From NCBI GenBank assembly GCA_946478965.1, contig CAMLDQ010000007.1:1-44604 (forward strand): DNA of 44,604 nt, in the 5' to 3' direction. This stretch comes from an uncultured Methylobacillus sp. (GTDB lineage: Bacteria; Pseudomonadota; Gammaproteobacteria; Burkholderiales; Methylophilaceae). The first letter of the stretch is position 1. Every line of letters begins with the position of its first letter. A model generated the notes under the pieces. It had not been told where the DNA came from. It made no database searches and saw only the letters and a list, made by a program, of their open reading frames with translations. This document shows positions 29,458 through 37,172 of this stretch, piece after piece. The position numbers were made by a program, and so were the translations under genes.

Positions 29458-30198
29458 ATGAAACCGATAGCCATTTTCCGCCATGCGAAAACCGAGGGGC
29501 CGGGTTATCTGGCCGATTTTCTGGATTCACGCTCTATCCCTTGGCGGCTGATCCGAATTGACGAGGGCGATACGCTGCCGGACAGTGCTGCAGAATTTAG
29601 CGGATTGGTATTCATGGGCGGACCGATGAGCGTCAATGATGAGTTGCCATGGATACCGCAAATTCTGGAGTTGATCCGGCAGGCGGTACACCAGGATATT
29701 CCTGTACTCGGGCACTGCCTGGGTGGGCAACTGATGGCAAAAGCACTCGGCGGCGATGTGACTCGGAATCCGGTCAAGGAAATTGGTTGGGGATCGCTGC
29801 ACGTAGCTAAAGGAAGCGAAGCAAGGCGCTGGTTTGGTCCGCGTGAGCATTTTGACGGCTTCCATTGGCACGGCGAAAGTTTTTCCCTTCCTCAAGGTGC
29901 GACACTATTGCTTTCCAGCGCATACTGCACACACCAGGCGTTTTCCCTGGGCAAGCATCTGGGGTTTCAGTGTCATGTCGAGATGACCGCCGCCATGGTG
30001 CGCGAATGGTGCGCTATCGGTGCTGAGGAAATCTCGGAGGCTGCAGCCAGTCCGGGCGTGCAGTCCCCAGCGGCCATCATGCGAAACCTCGATGCGCGCA
30101 TCAGTGCGCTGAACGCCATTGCCGCCGAGATCTACGCGGTTTGGTTGGAGGGCGTGGTTGGCAGTTCCCGGGCACGGATTGGGTTTCCGGCCTTGTGA
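29458..30198 (+). CDS. Class I glutamine amidotransferase-like protein
   Basis: A 246-residue GMP-synthase-like amidotransferase domain protein. LVFMGGPMSVND and LGHCLGGQLMAKALGG carry the oxyanion strand and nucleophile elbow with C87. FQCHVEMTAAMV supplies H173 and E175, so the catalytic triad is complete. GGAG lies about eight bases before ATG 29458; the open frame upstream is the end of rluE. Such stand-alone proteins hydrolyse glutamine or gamma-glutamyl compounds, and no synthetase partner is adjacent. Substrate unknown. Confidence 0.88.
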   Translation: MKPIAIFRHAKTEGPGYLADFLDSRSIPWRLIRIDEGDTLPDSAAEFSGLVFMGGPMSVNDELPWIPQILELIRQAVHQDIPVLGHCLGGQLMAKALGGDVTRNPVKEIGWGSLHVAKGSEARRWFGPREHFDGFHWHGESFSLPQGATLLLSSAYCTHQAFSLGKHLGFQCHVEMTAAMVREWCAIGAEEISEAAASPGVQSPAAIMRNLDARISALNAIAAEIYAVWLEGVVGSSRARIGFPAL

Positions 30199-30232
30199 TA
30201 AAATCCAGGCATTTTCTAACTGATAGCTCACT

Positions 30233-31318
30233 ATGTCCGGGAATACCTTAGGCACCCTGTTTTGCGTCACCTCCTTCGGCGAAAGCCACGGTCCGGCTAT
30301 TGGCTGCGTGGTAGACGGCTGCCCGCCCGGGCTTGAACTTTCCGAGGCCGACATCCAACTGGAACTGGATCGGCGCAAGCCCGGCACATCCAAGCACGTC
30401 ACGCAGCGGCAGGAGCCGGATACTGTGGAAATTCTGTCCGGCGTATTCGAAGGCAAAACCACGGGGACGCCAATCGCGCTGCTGATCCGCAATCGCGATC
30501 AGCGCAGCCAGGATTATGGCAAGATTGCCGAGACCTTCCGGCCCGGGCATGCCGACTATACCTACTGGCAGAAATACGGCATCCGCGACTATCGCGGAGG
30601 CGGCCGCTCCTCCGCTCGCGAAACGGCAGTACGCGTGGCCGCCGCGGCCGTCGCCAAGAAGTGGCTGAAGGAGCGCCATGGGGTTGTGGTACGCGGGTAC
30701 ATGAGCCAGATTGGTGACATCGAAATCCCTTTCCGCACTTGGGAAGATGTGGGTAATAATGCCTTTTTCGCGGCAGATGGCAGCATGGTGCCGCAGCTCG
30801 ATGCCTACATGGAAGAAATCCGGGCTGCGCGCGACTCCATCGGTGCCAGGATTACCGCAGTTGCCGAAAACGTGCCGGTGGGCTGGGGCGAACCGGTATA
30901 CGACCGTCTGGATGCCGAAATTGCCTATGCGATGATGGGCATCAATGCGGCCAAGGGCGTTGAAATTGGGGCCGGGTTCGGCAGTGTTGCGCAGAAAGGC
31001 TCGGAACACTGCGACGAACTGACCCCGGAGGGGTTCGTCACCAACCATGCCGGCGGCATACTCGGCGGCATCTCGACGGGACAGGAGATAGTCGTGCACG
31101 TTGCGTTCAAGCCGACCTCCAGTATCCCGCAGGAGCGGCGCTCCATCGACAAGAATGGCAATCCGGTCATGATGCAGACGACCGGGCGGCATGATCCCTG
31201 CGTGGGCATACGTGCCACACCCATCGTCGAGGCGATGCTGGCACTGGTGCTCATGGATCATGCGCTGCGTCACCGCGCGCAGTGTGCTGACGTCGTGACC
31301 GGGACGCCCAGAATCTAA
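30233..31318 (+). CDS. aroC: Chorismate synthase
   Basis: A 361-residue FMN-dependent enzyme that converts EPSP to chorismate, the last step of the shikimate pathway. [20 protein letters not shown] is signature 1, and [19 protein letters not shown] is the FMN/substrate region. [20 protein letters not shown] is signature 3. The length matches the family. A TGATAAAAT sequence at about 30196-30204 may be a -10 element, but no good -35 was seen. A terminator hairpin follows the stop. Confidence 0.97.
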   Translation: MSGNTLGTLFCVTSFGESHGPAIGCVVDGCPPGLELSEADIQLELDRRKPGTSKHVTQRQEPDTVEILSGVFEGKTTGTPIALLIRNRDQRSQDYGKIAETFRPGHADYTYWQKYGIRDYRGGGRSSARETAVRVAAAAVAKKWLKERHGVVVRGYMSQIGDIEIPFRTWEDVGNNAFFAADGSMVPQLDAYMEEIRAARDSIGARITAVAENVPVGWGEPVYDRLDAEIAYAMMGINAAKGVEIGAGFGSVAQKGSEHCDELTPEGFVTNHAGGILGGISTGQEIVVHVAFKPTSSIPQERRSIDKNGNPVMMQTTGRHDPCVGIRATPIVEAMLALVLMDHALRHRAQCADVVTGTPRI

Positions 31319-31335
31319 GTCCACTGACGGACCAG

Positions 31336-31357
31336 GCCGGCGGATGCCGGCTTTTTT
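31336..31357 (+). terminator. Rho-independent terminator after aroC
   Basis: GCCGGC (31336-31341) pairs with GCCGGC (31346-31351) around GGAT, followed by six T residues. The next gene starts only about 15 bases later, so this hairpin may act as a partial terminator or attenuator for it. Confidence 0.8.
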
Positions 31358-31371
31358 GTATAGCTGACATC

Positions 31372-32517
31372 ATGCACCGTTTGCCTTACTGGCGCCTTTC
31401 CGGGTTTTATTTTTTCTACTTCGCCTTTGTCGGCGCATTCGTTCCGTTCTGGGGCTTGTACCTGCAGTCGCTTGAGTTCAGTGCCTTCCAGATCGGCGTC
31501 TTGATGTCTCTGTTCCAGGTGGCGCGCATATTTGCGCCCAATATCTGGGGCTGGCTTGCCGATCATACCGGCCGACGGACTGCCGTCGTGCAACTGGCCG
31601 CGTTGCTCAGCCTGCTTTGTTATCTCGGTGTCTTTGTCGGGCATGGCTATTCCTGGATGTTTCTGGTGATGGCGTTGATCAGCCTGTTCTGGAGCGCCTC
31701 GCTGCCGCTGGTCGAGGCCATCACGCTAGGCCATCTCGGTGACGGTGCGTCTGGCTATGGGCGTATCCGTTTGTGGGGGTCGATCGGGTTCATTATTGCC
31801 GTTATCGTGCTGGGCTACGTACTCGACTACGCGCCCATCCGTACCCTGTTGTGGATCGTGTTGGGGATGAAACTCGGTGTTTTGCTGTTCTCGCGCAGCA
31901 TTCCGGAGCCGTTGATTGCGCCTCATCATACGGACGATTTTTCGGTCTGGGAGATACTGCGCCGACCGGAAATTGCGGCGTTTCTGGCGGCCTGCTTTCT
32001 GATGGCGGCGGCGCATGGGGTGTACTACACTTTCTATTCAATTTACTTGGTTGATCACGGATACAGCAAGGGTGCCGTTGGCTGGCTCTGGGCGCTGGGA
32101 GTGATCTGTGAAGTGCTGGTGTTCCTGTGGATGCACGATCTGACAGAACGGTACGGCCTGTGGCGGATCCTGCTCGCCAGCTTCCTTTTGGCTGGTCTGC
32201 GTTTTGTCATGATCGGCTGGGGGGTCGAATATGTCGCGCTGATGATCCTGGCCCAGACGCTGCACGCAGCCAGTTTCGGGTCATTCCATGCGGCATCGGT
32301 TGCATTGATACACCGGCATTTTCGCGGTCGTCACCAAGCCAAGGGGCAGGGGTTGTATACCAGCATTTCCTTCGGATTGGGCGGGACGTTGGGGGGGCTG
32401 GTGAGCGGCTATGCCTGGGACGCGGTTGGTGCCGGGTGGACATTTACGCTGTCTGGATGCTTTGCCTTGCTCGGCGCGGCCGTACTTTTGTGGCGCGCAA
32501 AGCCGGCAGCGGTCTAA
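31372..32517 (+). CDS. MFS transporter, PPP/HcaT-like family
   Basis: A 381-residue membrane protein with about twelve hydrophobic segments. The N-terminus LPYWRLSGFYFFYFAFVGAF, followed by VPFWGLYLQSL, and the loop WGWLADHTGRRT are characteristic of the 3-phenylpropionate permease-like (MFS_1_like) branch of the major facilitator superfamily. Substrate cannot be inferred; in betaproteobacteria this branch is common and mostly uncharacterised. The ATG has no visible ribosome-binding site and lies directly behind the aroC terminator. Confidence 0.85.
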   Translation: MHRLPYWRLSGFYFFYFAFVGAFVPFWGLYLQSLEFSAFQIGVLMSLFQVARIFAPNIWGWLADHTGRRTAVVQLAALLSLLCYLGVFVGHGYSWMFLVMALISLFWSASLPLVEAITLGHLGDGASGYGRIRLWGSIGFIIAVIVLGYVLDYAPIRTLLWIVLGMKLGVLLFSRSIPEPLIAPHHTDDFSVWEILRRPEIAAFLAACFLMAAAHGVYYTFYSIYLVDHGYSKGAVGWLWALGVICEVLVFLWMHDLTERYGLWRILLASFLLAGLRFVMIGWGVEYVALMILAQTLHAASFGSFHAASVALIHRHFRGRHQAKGQGLYTSISFGLGGTLGGLVSGYAWDAVGAGWTFTLSGCFALLGAAVLLWRAKPAAV

Positions 32518-32545
32518 ACTGTAGTTCTCTATTCCGGAGAGATGC

Positions 32546-33184
32546 ATGCGTAATCTTGTGTTGCTGATGCTGTTGATGCTATCGAATGCGGTTTTCGCGT
32601 CCGAAACGCAAGTCAGTGTCGCTGGGCTGTTCAGCGGCAAGGCGATCCTCGTTATCAATGGAGGAAAACCGAAGACTTTGTCGGTGGGGCAGAGTATGGA
32701 CGGCGTCAAACTGGTGGCGGCAGACAGCGAGAAGGCGGTGGTCGAGATCGACGGTAAACGCAAGGAGCTGGGAATGGGGCAGGGCGTTTCCGTAGCGGGC
32801 AGTGGCCCATCTGCACAGATGGCGACCTTGTATGCGAATAATGACGGACATTTTTTCGGTGATGGCTACATCAACGGATTTTCCGTCAAGTTTCTGGTCG
32901 ATACCGGCGCCAGTGATGTCGCTATCAGCAGCGATACGGCGCGTCGCATTGGGCTCAATTATTTGTCAGGGAATGTTGGTGTTGTCCATACTGCGGGAGG
33001 TGCAGTAAAAGCTTACCGTGTCAGCTTGAACACATTAAAAGTGGGCGCTATTGTTCTGCACCAGGTTGATGGGGTGGTTCTGGAAGGAAGCTCTCCCCCG
33101 TTTGCGCTGCTTGGCATGAGTGTGCTGAATCGCATGGAGATGCAGCGTGACGGCATGGTGATGACCCTGACCAAGAAATACTAG
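32546..33184 (+). CDS. Retropepsin-like aspartic protease, exported
   Basis: A 212-residue protein with an N-terminal signal peptide (LVLLMLLMLSNAVFA). A beta-rich region (about residues 22-85) resembles the SH3-like HR domain of GspC/PilP-type proteins. A clan AA aspartic protease domain follows, with FLVDTGASDVAIS (catalytic D119). ALLGMSVLNRMEMQRDGMVM is the C-terminal family block. Members are expected to work as periplasmic homodimers. CGGAGAG precedes the ATG. Physiological substrate unknown. Confidence 0.87.
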   Translation: MRNLVLLMLLMLSNAVFASETQVSVAGLFSGKAILVINGGKPKTLSVGQSMDGVKLVAADSEKAVVEIDGKRKELGMGQGVSVAGSGPSAQMATLYANNDGHFFGDGYINGFSVKFLVDTGASDVAISSDTARRIGLNYLSGNVGVVHTAGGAVKAYRVSLNTLKVGAIVLHQVDGVVLEGSSPPFALLGMSVLNRMEMQRDGMVMTLTKKY

Positions 33185-33189
33185 CTTTC

Positions 33190-33225
33190 CAAAACGAACA
33201 AGGCGCAATTAAGCGCCTTGTTCGT
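33190..33225. terminator. Terminator between the protease gene and folE2
   Basis: A perfect 13-base stem: ACGAACAAGGCGC (33194-33206) and its complement (33213-33225) around a six-base loop. The T-run lies on the minus-strand side, so it chiefly ends folE2 transcription, but the strong stem may also stop plus-strand transcripts. Confidence 0.88.
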
Positions 33226-33245
33226 CGTAACCTACAGCAATCAAA

Positions 33246-34049
33246 TTAGTTTAACGTCTTGTCTCGCTCGATAAGGGCGTAGGCCGAATGATTGTGGATC
33301 GATTCGAAATTCTCGGACTCTACAACGTAGGCATCGATGCGCGGCTCCGCATTCAACTGAGCAGCTACGTCGCGCACCATGTCCTCGACAAACTTCGGGT
33401 TGTCGTAAGCGCGTTCCGTGACGAATTTCTCATCCGGCCGCTTGAGCAGGCCGTACAGCTGGCAAGAAGCTTGATCCTCAACCAGGCTGATCAAATCCTC
33501 GACCCAGATAAAGTCATTGATCCGGGCGGTTACGGTGACATGAGAACGCTGGTTATGCGCGCCGTAGTCGGAAATTTTCTTCGAGCACGGACATAGGCTG
33601 GTGACGGGAACCAGCACCTTGACTGTAATGTTGTAGCTGCCATTCTTGATCTCGCCGATGAAGGTTACTTCATAATCCAGCAGACTTTGCACGCCGGAAA
33701 CAGGCGCCGATTTATTGATGAAATACGGGAAGGTCATTTCGATATGGCCGGACTGCGCTTCCAGACGTTTGACCATCTCACGCAGGATGCCTTCGAAATT
33801 CTCTACCGAAATTTCGCGTTCGTTCATGTTCAGGATCTCGACGAAACGCGACATGTGTGTGCCCTTGAAGTTGTGCGGCAGGTGCACGTACATGTTGAAC
33901 ACGGCAACGGTGTGCTGTACGCCACCGCTCTTGTCCTTGACTTTGATGGGGTGTCGGATGGACTTGATCCCCACCTTGTCGATGGCCAGATGACGTACGT
34001 CAGGCGTGTTCTGTACGTCTTCGATGGGGAGCGGCGCAGCTTGATTCAT
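33246..34049 (-). CDS. folE2: GTP cyclohydrolase FolE2
   Basis: A 267-residue type IB GTP cyclohydrolase that makes dihydroneopterin triphosphate for folate and, where present, queuosine pathways. [20 protein letters not shown] contains the metal-binding cysteine region, and [20 protein letters not shown] is a family block. Type IB enzymes tolerate metals other than zinc (established for the family), so the enzyme can replace FolE when zinc is short. The gene has its own promoter inside the end of dxs and a strong terminator. Confidence 0.95.
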   Translation of the reverse strand: MNQAAPLPIEDVQNTPDVRHLAIDKVGIKSIRHPIKVKDKSGGVQHTVAVFNMYVHLPHNFKGTHMSRFVEILNMNEREISVENFEGILREMVKRLEAQSGHIEMTFPYFINKSAPVSGVQSLLDYEVTFIGEIKNGSYNITVKVLVPVTSLCPCSKKISDYGAHNQRSHVTVTARINDFIWVEDLISLVEDQASCQLYGLLKRPDEKFVTERAYDNPKFVEDMVRDVAAQLNAEPRIDAYVVESENFESIHNHSAYALIERDKTLN

Positions 34050-34079
34050 GGTAATTCCCGAAGTGTTTCCAAATAGTTG

Positions 34080-34108
34080 AGTATACTACTCGGATAATAT
34101 TTTCTCAA
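34080..34108 (-). promoter_or_regulatory. Sigma-70 promoter of folE2
   Basis: On the minus strand TTGAGA (34103-34108) and TATACT (34080-34085) are separated by 17 bases, each one mismatch from consensus. The element lies in the last codons of dxs and predicts a start near 34073, about 25 bases before the folE2 ATG. A small inverted repeat GAGTA/TACTC overlaps the -10. Confidence 0.65.
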
Positions 34109-35930
34109 TTGCCGAGACGATGCCCGGCATGTCGAGGCCGCACGCGGCCAGCATTTTTTCAGGGATGCCGTGTTCGATAAAATGGTCAGGCAAACCCAAT
34201 ACCAGGGTTCGAATCTGTATTCCCAATTCCTGCAGGGCCTCCATAACGGCAGCACCGGCTCCGCCCATGATGGCGTTTTCCTCGACCGTTACCAGCAGTT
34301 CATGCGTACTGGCGAGTTCCTGAATGAGTGCAATGTCGAGCGGTTTCACGAAACGCATGTTGGCGACAGTGGCGCCCAAGTGCTCTCCGGCATGGAGAGA
34401 GGGTGTCAGCATGCTGCCAAAAGCGAGGATCGCGATTTTTTCGCCTTTGCGTCTAAGCTCTCCCTTGCCCAGCGGGAGCGCATGCATATTTTTTTCAATC
34501 GCTGTTCCAGGCCCGCAACCGCGCGGATAACGCACGGCTGCAGGACCGCCCAGCATGAATCCGGTGTAGAGCATCTGACGGCATTCGTTCTCGTCCGAAG
34601 GGCACATCACGACCATGTTCGGAATGCAGCGCAAGTAGGAAATATCGAAAGAACCGGCGTGCGTCGGCCCATCGGCCCCGACCAGGCCGGCCCGGTCGAT
34701 GGCCAGCAACACCGGCAGGTTTTGCAGGGCGATATCGTGTATCAGCTGGTCGTATGCCCGCTGCAGGAAGGTGGAATAGATCGCTACCACGGGCTTGCTG
34801 CCTTCGCAGGCGAGTCCTGCAGCGAAAGTGAGTGCATGCTGCTCGGCGATGCCGACATCGAAGTAGCGCTGCGGAAATTGCGCCTGAAAATCGTTGAGGC
34901 CAGAGCCATCGCACATCGCAGGGGTGATGCCGATCAGGCGCTCATCCCTGGTCGCCATGTCCACCAGCCATTCGCCAAATACTTGCGTGTAAGATTTCCT
35001 GCCGCCGCCGGCTAAAGATTCTCCATTGGCAGGATCGAATTTTCCGACACCATGAAACTTGCCCGGGTTGTCTTCCGCGGGCTTGAACCCGTGCCCTTTT
35101 TGCGTGATCACATGAAGGAACTGCGGCCCTTCCAGATTCCGGATATTGGACAGCGTAGCCACCAGTACGTCCAGGTCGTGCCCGTCGATCGGGCCGATAT
35201 AGTTGAAGCCGAACTCCTCGAACAGGGTGCTCGGGCTCACCATGCCCTTGACATGCTCTTCGGCACGCTTGGCCAGTTCCAGGATCGGTGGCGCCACCCC
35301 GAGCACCTTTTCCGTACCGCGCCGCATGCGGTCGTACAGTTTTCCGGAAAGCAATCTGGCCAAATAGTTATTGAGTGCGCCGACATTCGGAGAAATCGAC
35401 ATGTCGTTGTCGTTCAGAATAACCAGCAGATTGGCATCCATCGCGCCGGCATTGTTCAATGCCTCGAAGGCCATGCCGGCGGTCATCGCGCCATCGCCGA
35501 TGATGGCGACGGAACGCCTGTGCGATCCGGTTTGCTTGGCTGCAATTGCCATGCCCAGCGCAGCCGAGATCGAGGTGCTGGAATGCCCAGCGCCGAACGC
35601 ATCGAACTCGCTTTCGGCCCGGCGCGGAAAGCCGGCAATCCCGCCTTCCTTGCGCAGCCCGGACATTGCCTGGCGACGTCCGGTCAGGATTTTGTGCGGG
35701 TAGGTCTGATGGCCGACATCCCACACCAGCCGGTCATCGGGGGTATTGAAAACATAATGCAGCGCGATGGTCAGTTCTACCACCCCCAGATTGGAGGACA
35801 AGTGACCTCCTGTCTGAGCGACGCTGTCGATTAGGAAGGTTCGCAGTTCTTCCGCCAGTTGCGGAAGTTGTTTGCGTTCCAGTTGGCGGAGTTGCGCCGG
35901 AAAATCAACGGATTCAAGCAAAGGATACAT
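34086..35930 (-). CDS. dxs: 1-deoxy-D-xylulose-5-phosphate synthase
   Basis: A 614-residue thiamine-diphosphate enzyme that condenses pyruvate and glyceraldehyde-3-phosphate, the first step of the MEP isoprenoid pathway. The ThDP motif is at [18 protein letters not shown], then [19 protein letters not shown]. The transketolase pyrimidine-binding domain has [17 protein letters not shown]. It starts three bases after the ispA stop, in the common order xseB-ispA-dxs, so isoprenoid precursor and polyprenyl synthesis are co-expressed. Confidence 0.97.
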   Translation of the reverse strand: MYPLLESVDFPAQLRQLERKQLPQLAEELRTFLIDSVAQTGGHLSSNLGVVELTIALHYVFNTPDDRLVWDVGHQTYPHKILTGRRQAMSGLRKEGGIAGFPRRAESEFDAFGAGHSSTSISAALGMAIAAKQTGSHRRSVAIIGDGAMTAGMAFEALNNAGAMDANLLVILNDNDMSISPNVGALNNYLARLLSGKLYDRMRRGTEKVLGVAPPILELAKRAEEHVKGMVSPSTLFEEFGFNYIGPIDGHDLDVLVATLSNIRNLEGPQFLHVITQKGHGFKPAEDNPGKFHGVGKFDPANGESLAGGGRKSYTQVFGEWLVDMATRDERLIGITPAMCDGSGLNDFQAQFPQRYFDVGIAEQHALTFAAGLACEGSKPVVAIYSTFLQRAYDQLIHDIALQNLPVLLAIDRAGLVGADGPTHAGSFDISYLRCIPNMVVMCPSDENECRQMLYTGFMLGGPAAVRYPRGCGPGTAIEKNMHALPLGKGELRRKGEKIAILAFGSMLTPSLHAGEHLGATVANMRFVKPLDIALIQELASTHELLVTVEENAIMGGAGAAVMEALQELGIQIRTLVLGLPDHFIEHGIPEKMLAACGLDMPGIVSAIEKILSE

Positions 35931-35933
35931 AAC

Positions 35934-36830
35934 TCAATACTGGCGTTGCGTGATGAAATCCGCAAGCTGTGCAAGACGAGTACCTTGTTCTCCAAATGCA
36001 ACAATGCTTTGCTGTGCCTGCTGGTGCAGTTCGGCCGCAAACGCCTTGGCGCGGGTCATGCCGAGAATCGTGACGTAAGTGGGCTTGTTCTGTTCGGCAT
36101 CCTTTCCAGCAGTTTTTCCGAGTGTGGCAGTATCCGCCTCGGCATCGAGAATGTCGTCGACGACCTGGAACGCCAATCCGATGAATTTGGCATACTGATC
36201 CAGCGCATGTATTCGCGTCTCGTCCTGCTGTGTGCCGCAGTAGGCACCCAGCAGGACGGCAGCCCGAATCAGGGCGCCAGTTTTATGGATATGCATGAAT
36301 TCCAGTTCTTGCTGGGTGAGGTTTGCTCCCACGCTGGCCAGGTCAATCGCCTGGCCGCCGGCCATGCCGCGAGAGCCACTGGCGGTAGCGAGCAATTGCA
36401 CCATTTTCAATTGCGTTTCGAGATCGCTGCACAAGCCGGGTTGTGAAAGGGTCTGGAACGCCAGGCTCTGCAGAGCGTCCCCGACCAGAAGTGCGGTCGC
36501 CTCGTCGAATTGTTTGTGGCATGAAGGTTTTCCACGACGCAGGTCGTCATCGTCCATGCAAGGCATATCGTCATGCACCAGCGAATAGCCGTGGATCAAT
36601 TCAACGGCGGCAGCGGCGGCATCAACATTTTCCACTTGGGCGCCGGTAGTTTCACCCGCTGCATGCGCCAGAAGTGCACGTACGCGCTTGCCTCCGCCCA
36701 GAATGGCGTAGCGCATCGCGGAATGCAGGCGTGCGGGAGCAATATCCGATCCCGGCAGCAGTGCGGTAAGCGCTGCCTCCGTACGTTTCTGAATGGATTG
36801 GGCCCAGCCCTGGAAATCAGCCATCGGCAT
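35934..36830 (-). CDS. ispA: Farnesyl diphosphate synthase (polyprenyl synthetase)
   Basis: A 298-residue all-helical prenyltransferase that makes farnesyl diphosphate from IPP and DMAPP. The first Asp-rich motif is in SLVHDDMPCMDDDDLRRGKP (DDx4D spacing, as in type II bacterial FPP synthases) and the second is in FQVVDDILDAEADT. AILGGGKRVRALL is the substrate Lys/Arg region. The start is ATG 36830 or 36824; both overlap the xseB 3' end. Confidence 0.95.
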   Translation of the reverse strand: MPMADFQGWAQSIQKRTEAALTALLPGSDIAPARLHSAMRYAILGGGKRVRALLAHAAGETTGAQVENVDAAAAAVELIHGYSLVHDDMPCMDDDDLRRGKPSCHKQFDEATALLVGDALQSLAFQTLSQPGLCSDLETQLKMVQLLATASGSRGMAGGQAIDLASVGANLTQQELEFMHIHKTGALIRAAVLLGAYCGTQQDETRIHALDQYAKFIGLAFQVVDDILDAEADTATLGKTAGKDAEQNKPTYVTILGMTRAKAFAAELHQQAQQSIVAFGEQGTRLAQLADFITQRQY

Positions 36831-37047
36831 TGCTATAAGGTTGCAGCGCGTTTGATTCGTTCAGGATTCGCACCTGTTGTTCGACATCGGCCAGCATTTT
36901 CTGGCAGAACTGGAGCAGTTCGGCCCCTCGCTTATAGGCGGCCATGGATTGTTCAAGCGGCAGTTGTCCGGTTTCCATCTGGGAAACGATGGATTCTAGC
37001 TCCGAGAGTGCAAGTTCGAAGTTTTTCGGGGGGGTGTTCTTGCTCAT
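36817..37047 (-). CDS. xseB: Exodeoxyribonuclease VII small subunit
   Basis: A 76-residue helical subunit that, with XseA, degrades single-stranded DNA. FELALSELESIVSQMETGQL and LPLEQSMAAYKRGAELLQFC are the family signature. ATG at 37047 (MSKNTPPK) is preferred over an upstream in-frame ATG at 37083, because homologues begin shortly before FELAL. It overlaps ispA by 14 bases or fewer and leads the isoprenoid operon. XseA is not in the window. Confidence 0.93.
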   Translation of the reverse strand: MSKNTPPKNFELALSELESIVSQMETGQLPLEQSMAAYKRGAELLQFCQKMLADVEQQVRILNESNALQPYSNADG

Positions 37048-37073
37048 GGAATGAAAGCCTGTGAAGGGGATGA

Positions 37074-37102
37074 ACCGTAACAAAATAGCTGCATGCGGTC
37101 AA
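37074..37102 (-). promoter_or_regulatory. Candidate promoter of the xseB-ispA-dxs operon
   Basis: The minus strand shows TTGACC (37097-37102), a 17-base spacer and TACGGT (37074-37079). The -35 is good and the -10 poor. It predicts a start near 37067, about 20 bases before the xseB ATG. Confidence 0.35.
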
Positions 37103-37125
37103 TCACCTGCGTAATGCATTTTATG

Positions 37126-37152
37126 CAAAAATCTGGCATAGTTTGCCCATAA
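37126..37152 (+). promoter_or_regulatory. Sigma-28 (FliA)-like promoter of the PilZ-like gene
   Basis: CAAA (37126-37129), 15 bases, then GCCCATAA (37145-37152) resembles the sigma-28 core TAAA-N15-GCCGATAA: one mismatch in the -10 octamer and one in the -35 core. The predicted start near 37159 lies just before GCGAGG and the GTG start. A TGCAT/ATGCA inverted repeat (37115-37127) abuts the -35. A sigma-70 reading of CATAAT as -10 lacks a -35. Confidence 0.4.
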
Positions 37153-37172
37153 TAACAAGCGCGAGGTTCATC

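Noticed and set aside
30248..31324. Minus-strand open frame (358 codons) covering aroC
   Set aside because: It is antisense to the complete chorismate synthase gene and shows no protein family; this is a common by-product of GC-rich third positions.
37143..37172. Longer start (TTG at 37143) for the PilZ-like protein
   Set aside because: It would begin upstream of or within the predicted promoter and has no ribosome-binding site, whereas GTG 37173 has GCGAGG in place.
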